DNA from: Herbaspirillum rhizosphaerae_A
Lineage (GTDB): Bacteria; Pseudomonadota; Gammaproteobacteria; Burkholderiales; Burkholderiaceae_D
Length of the DNA: 64,000 bases
Reading direction: 5' to 3'
Assembly (NCBI RefSeq): GCF_046025915.1
Contig: NZ_JAQQFR010000005.1
Coordinates: 62,001-126,000 of the forward strand
Below the pieces are notes generated by a model. That model was not told the DNA's origin, ran no database searches, and saw only the letters and a list, made by a program, of their open reading frames with translations. Below, in pieces: positions 61,093 through 64,000 of the stretch (within the stretch, counting starts at the first letter, position 1; each line of letters opens with the position of its first letter). The position numbers and the translations under genes were made by a program.

Positions 61093-62259
61093 ATGAGAAT
61101 CGTTGAAATTCGCGAACAAACCATGCCGATCAGCTCGCCGATCCGCAATGCCTATATTGATTTCAGCAAAATGACGCTGAGCCTGGTTGCCGTCATTACC
61201 GACGTCATCCGCGACGGCAAGCCGGTGGTCGGCTACGGCTTCAACTCCAACGGCCGCTACGGCCAGGGCAAGCTGATGCGCGAGCGTTTTATCCCGCGCC
61301 TGATGGAAGCCGATCCTGCATCGCTGGTCAACGACGCCGGCGACAATTTCGACCCGCACAAGATCTGGGCGACGATGTTTACCAATGAAAAGCCTGGCGG
61401 CCATGGCGAACGCTCGGTCGCCATCGGCACCATCGACATGGCGGTGTGGGACGCCGTCGCCAAGATTGAAGGCAAGCCATTGTTTCAGTTGCTGGCCGAC
61501 CGTTACGGCAACGGCGTGCCGGATCGCGAGGTGTTCGTTTACGCGGCGGGTGGTTACTACTATCCGAATCAGGATCACGAAAAGCTCAAGGATGAGATGC
61601 GCAGCTACATCGATCGCGGTTACACCGTGGTCAAGAAGAAGATCGGTGGCGCTTCGCTCGATGAAGATCTGCGCCGCATCGATTCCATCCTGAGCGTGCT
61701 GCAAGACGGTCAGAAACTCGCCGTCGATGCCAACGGCCGTTTCGATCTGGATACGGCGATCAAGTATGCCAAAGCACTCTCGCAATATGATCTGTTCTGG
61801 TATGAAGAGGCGGGCGATCCGCTGGATTACGAGTTGCAGGCGACGCTGCGCAATTACTACAAGAATCCGATGGCGACTGGCGAGAACCTGTTCTCCATGC
61901 AAGATGCACGCAACCTGATCCGCCACGGCGGCATGCGCGCGGACCGTGACTGGTTGCAGTTCGACTGTGCGCTGAGTTACGGGCTGGTGGAGTACCTGCG
62001 CACGCTGGACATGCTCAAGGAACACGGCTGGTCGGCCAGCCGTTGCATCCCGCACGGCGGCCATCAGATGTCGCTGAACATTGCGGCCGGTCTCGGCCTG
62101 GGCGGCAATGAATCCTATCCGGATCTGTTCCAGCCTTATGGTGGTTTCCCGGATGGCGTCAAGGTGCAGAACGGCTATATCACCATGCCTGATCTGCCGG
62201 GCATCGGGTTTGAAGGCAAGGCTGATTTGTATTTGCAAATGCAGAAGCTCTCGGCCTGA
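61093..62259 (+). CDS. tarD: D(-)-tartrate dehydratase-like enolase-superfamily enzyme
   Basis: A 388-residue enolase-superfamily enzyme predicted to dehydrate D-tartrate to oxaloacetate. Candidate residues are K183 (VVKKKIGG), the metal ligands D212, E238 and E264, and H321 in CIPHGGHQ. As I recall them, these match K184, D213, E239, E265 and H322 of Bradyrhizobium TarD with a shift of one; the length is also nearly equal. I chose the ATG at 61093 with GAGGAG upstream. A divergent LysR gene is the likely regulator. Other sugar-acid dehydratase activities remain possible. Confidence 0.85.
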   Translation: MRIVEIREQTMPISSPIRNAYIDFSKMTLSLVAVITDVIRDGKPVVGYGFNSNGRYGQGKLMRERFIPRLMEADPASLVNDAGDNFDPHKIWATMFTNEKPGGHGERSVAIGTIDMAVWDAVAKIEGKPLFQLLADRYGNGVPDREVFVYAAGGYYYPNQDHEKLKDEMRSYIDRGYTVVKKKIGGASLDEDLRRIDSILSVLQDGQKLAVDANGRFDLDTAIKYAKALSQYDLFWYEEAGDPLDYELQATLRNYYKNPMATGENLFSMQDARNLIRHGGMRADRDWLQFDCALSYGLVEYLRTLDMLKEHGWSASRCIPHGGHQMSLNIAAGLGLGGNESYPDLFQPYGGFPDGVKVQNGYITMPDLPGIGFEGKADLYLQMQKLSA

Positions 62260-62273
62260 TGCCTTGAATCACA

Positions 62274-62310
62274 CCACGCTGCCGGACAATCGAGGCAGCG
62301 TGGCGCTTTT
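62274..62310 (+). terminator. Terminator between tarD and the MFS gene
   Basis: CCACGCTGCC and GGCAGCGTGG (62274-62283 with 62294-62303) form a perfect 10-bp stem followed by CGCTTTT on the plus strand. Confidence 0.7.
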
Positions 62311-62323
62311 GTCTGTCTCTGAT

Positions 62324-63556
62324 TTACGCTGCCGAAGCGCGGGCAGCAGTGCGGCGTGCAGCGCTACGCTTCATCAACAATGCACCGATCACGAAGGCTG
62401 CCGCCACCAATCCCAGATTGCGTACCGAACCGTCAGCGACAGTGATCGCACCTGCGCTGGCGCCCAGCGAAAAACCCAGATACATGAACGAGGCATTCAG
62501 CGAAAGCGCAATCGGCGCCAGCTTGATGCCGGCGATGTGGATCAGATTGGTTTGCTGTGCCGGATAAAACGCCCAACCCGCAATACCCCAGACGATCACC
62601 GAGACAAACACCGGCAGTACCGCCACGTTTGGCGGCAGCAGATACGCAATCGCCACCAGCGTCAGAAAAGCGGCGATCAGGAACATCAATGCAGGACCGG
62701 TCACGCGCTGAAAGCCGACGCGATCGGCAATCTTGCCGCCGGCCATGACGCCGATGGCGGCCGAGATGCCCCAGGCGAACAGCACATAACCCACATGCGT
62801 ACCGTGGATGCCGGTGACTTGATTCAGGTACAGCGCAAAATACGTGTACATCGCATAAGCACCGGTAGCCCACAACAGCGTGGTCAGCAAGGCGCGCAGT
62901 ACTGCTGGGTCACGTGCAGCCATTACGCGCTCACGCAGGCTGGCGACCGGCAGGTTGGCGCCAATGCCGTGTGGCAATCCGCGCAACAGGCCGATGGTTG
63001 CCAGCGCTGCGAGGATCGCCACACCGGCGAAGGTCATGCGCCAGCTAAGCTTGTCCGCGATCACGGTGCCCAGCGGCGCGGCTAGTGCGACGGCGACGGT
63101 GATGCCGCCGCTGACCAGCGCCAGCGCGCTGCCGCGGCGTTCTGGTGCGACCAGTGCGCCGGCCAGAGCCATGGCATTCGGTACATAGAGACCAGCGGCA
63201 AATGCCAGCAGGATCCGCGCCGTCATCAGTGACCAGTAGCCGGTGGCTTGCCAGGCAAGCAGATTGGCCAGCGTAAATGCGGTCATTGCGCCGATCAGCA
63301 GACCACGGCGATTGATGGCGCCGGTCAGCGCAGTCAGGATGGGTGAACTGAGAGCGTACGCAGCGGTGAAGGCCACTACCAGTTGTCCGGCAACGGCGAC
63401 GCTGACGCCCAGATCGCGGGCAACGGTCGGCAGGATGCCGGCAATCATGAAACCTTCGGCGCCAACGGCAAAGGTGCCGAGTGCCAGCCAATACAGAGGG
63501 GCATTACTACCCGATGCGCCCGCAGGGGCGGGGGATAAAGTGGAAGATGTGCTCAT
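62324..63556 (-). CDS. MFS transporter, DHA1 family (AraJ-like)
   Basis: A 410-residue inner-membrane exporter with 12 predicted membrane segments, resembling AraJ/YdhP-type drug or sugar exporters. The second helix region reads GILPTVARDLGVSVAVAGQLV. I chose the ATG at 63556 with GAGAA upstream. It lies 128 bases downstream of a TetR-family gene on the same strand, with a dyad between them, so TetR control is likely. Confidence 0.88.
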   Translation of the reverse strand: MSTSSTLSPAPAGASGSNAPLYWLALGTFAVGAEGFMIAGILPTVARDLGVSVAVAGQLVVAFTAAYALSSPILTALTGAINRRGLLIGAMTAFTLANLLAWQATGYWSLMTARILLAFAAGLYVPNAMALAGALVAPERRGSALALVSGGITVAVALAAPLGTVIADKLSWRMTFAGVAILAALATIGLLRGLPHGIGANLPVASLRERVMAARDPAVLRALLTTLLWATGAYAMYTYFALYLNQVTGIHGTHVGYVLFAWGISAAIGVMAGGKIADRVGFQRVTGPALMFLIAAFLTLVAIAYLLPPNVAVLPVFVSVIVWGIAGWAFYPAQQTNLIHIAGIKLAPIALSLNASFMYLGFSLGASAGAITVADGSVRNLGLVAAAFVIGALLMKRSAARRTAARASAA

Positions 63557-63594
63557 GGCGTTCTCACAAAAAGGTATAAACAGATTTTTAAAAT

Positions 63595-63605
63595 GACCAG
63601 TCGTC
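63595..63605. promoter_or_regulatory. TetR operator candidate
   Basis: GACCAGTCGTC, with inverted GAC/GTC ends, sits within TTTTAAAA..TTAAATT flanks, 39 bases upstream of the MFS ATG. It resembles the GACCAGTC core known for LmrA/YxaF-type TetR regulators. Confidence 0.45.
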
Positions 63606-63684
63606 TTAAATTCGATGAAAAAAATGCCGCCTCTACTCTTTCTTGCCAAGGCGGCGTTACTGCAAACTCTGCAAATTCTTTGTT

Positions 63685-64000
63685 CTACTTCAGCATCTTG
63701 TTGAAGGCCAGATCCATGAACTGATCGAAGGCATCCTTGTTGCGCTCCACGCGTGTGCGCAGCGCCGCGCCTTCCCAGGCGTTGAGCAGAAAACCAGCCA
63801 GCGCTTCAGGGCTCATCTGCGTCGGAATCGAGCCTTCTTTCTGACCTGCAGCGATGGCATAGGCCAACTTGCCCGACCAGTTTGAATAGATCTTTATCAG
63901 TTCTTCGCGGATCAGCGCGCTTTGTTCCGACATCTCTGCACTCATGTTGCCGATCATGCAGCCATGCTGAAAACCGCGATCCACCAGCCTGTCGTTGAGC
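63685..64000 (-). CDS. TetR/AcrR family regulator, C-terminal part (cut by window edge)
   Basis: Only the last 105 or so residues are in the window. They form a TetR ligand-binding domain (HGCMIGNMSAEMSEQSALIREEL ... LAGFLLNAWEGAALRTRVERN). The N-terminal helix-turn-helix lies beyond base 64000. It is upstream of and co-directional with the MFS gene, which it probably represses. Confidence 0.85.
   Translation of the reverse strand, partial: LNDRLVDRGFQHGCMIGNMSAEMSEQSALIREELIKIYSNWSGKLAYAIAAGQKEGSIPTQMSPEALAGFLLNAWEGAALRTRVERNKDAFDQFMDLAFNKMLK

Noticed and set aside
61039..62238. 399-codon open frame antisense to tarD
   Set aside because: The enolase-superfamily residues on the plus strand are unmistakable, and the antisense product has no known domain.

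Overview
The window looks like chromosomal DNA of a betaproteobacterium of the Oxalobacteraceae, most like Herbaspirillum or a close relative. This rests on moderate-to-high GC, the order scpB-rluB / rimP-nusA-infB-rbfA-truB-typA, a RibB with a dead GTP-cyclohydrolase domain, a CIRCE-controlled groESL, and the general character of the proteins. The genus is inference. There are no insertion sequences, prophage, CRISPR arrays or tRNA genes; one structural RNA gene (4.5S/SRP RNA) is present.

Layout. 0.2-2.3 kb: a PAS-PAS-GGDEF-EAL cyclic-di-GMP protein. 2.8-5.8 kb: scpB overlapping an oversized rluB. 5.8-14.6 kb: the translation/transcription block rimP-nusA-infB-rbfA-truB-typA, whose leader holds a promoter, nested hairpins and an intrinsic terminator. 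15.2-20 kb: dusA, ribB, ribH, nusB and an aminotransferase. 20.1-23.4 kb: a lytic transglycosylase-like gene with a long structured leader, ubiD, and the 4.5S RNA gene. 23.4-31.5 kb: a five-gene minus-strand operon (outer-membrane factor, membrane-fusion protein, RND pump, response regulator, sensor kinase) with a CusR-box-like palindrome upstream. 31.7-36.5 kb: an AidB-like flavoprotein, cysM, a small putative DNA-binding protein, DUF1415 and YaeQ. 36.4-42.7 kb: an accessory metabolic region with RpiR regulator -> orphan amino-acid-binding protein -> MmgE/PrpD enzyme, and a LysR gene divergent from an agmatinase-type ureohydrolase and a RidA protein. 42.7-47.3 kb: a MltB-like transglycosylase, a TonB receptor and an APH-type kinase in one direction. 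47.5-52.7 kb: a histone-deacetylase-family amidohydrolase, LysR divergent from a DHA2 efflux pump, ylqF and a small membrane protein. 52.8-56.7 kb: a branched-chain amino-acid-type binding protein and the metNIQ methionine importer. 57-60 kb: ogt and groESL. 60-64 kb: LysR divergent from a D-tartrate dehydratase-like enzyme, then an MFS exporter with a TetR gene cut by the window edge.

Most coding content is conventional. The least explained signals are in non-coding DNA: the rimP-nusA leader, the structured leader of the transglycosylase gene, the hairpin-rich typA-dusA gap, a terminator placed directly before metN, five TGATTCA half-sites around the rpiR start, an 11-bp phased repeat array, and several unassigned palindromes beside regulator genes. 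No clearly new multi-protein system is evident. The best candidate for an undescribed metabolic unit is the RpiR/binding-protein/PrpD cluster beside the ureohydrolase-RidA pair.
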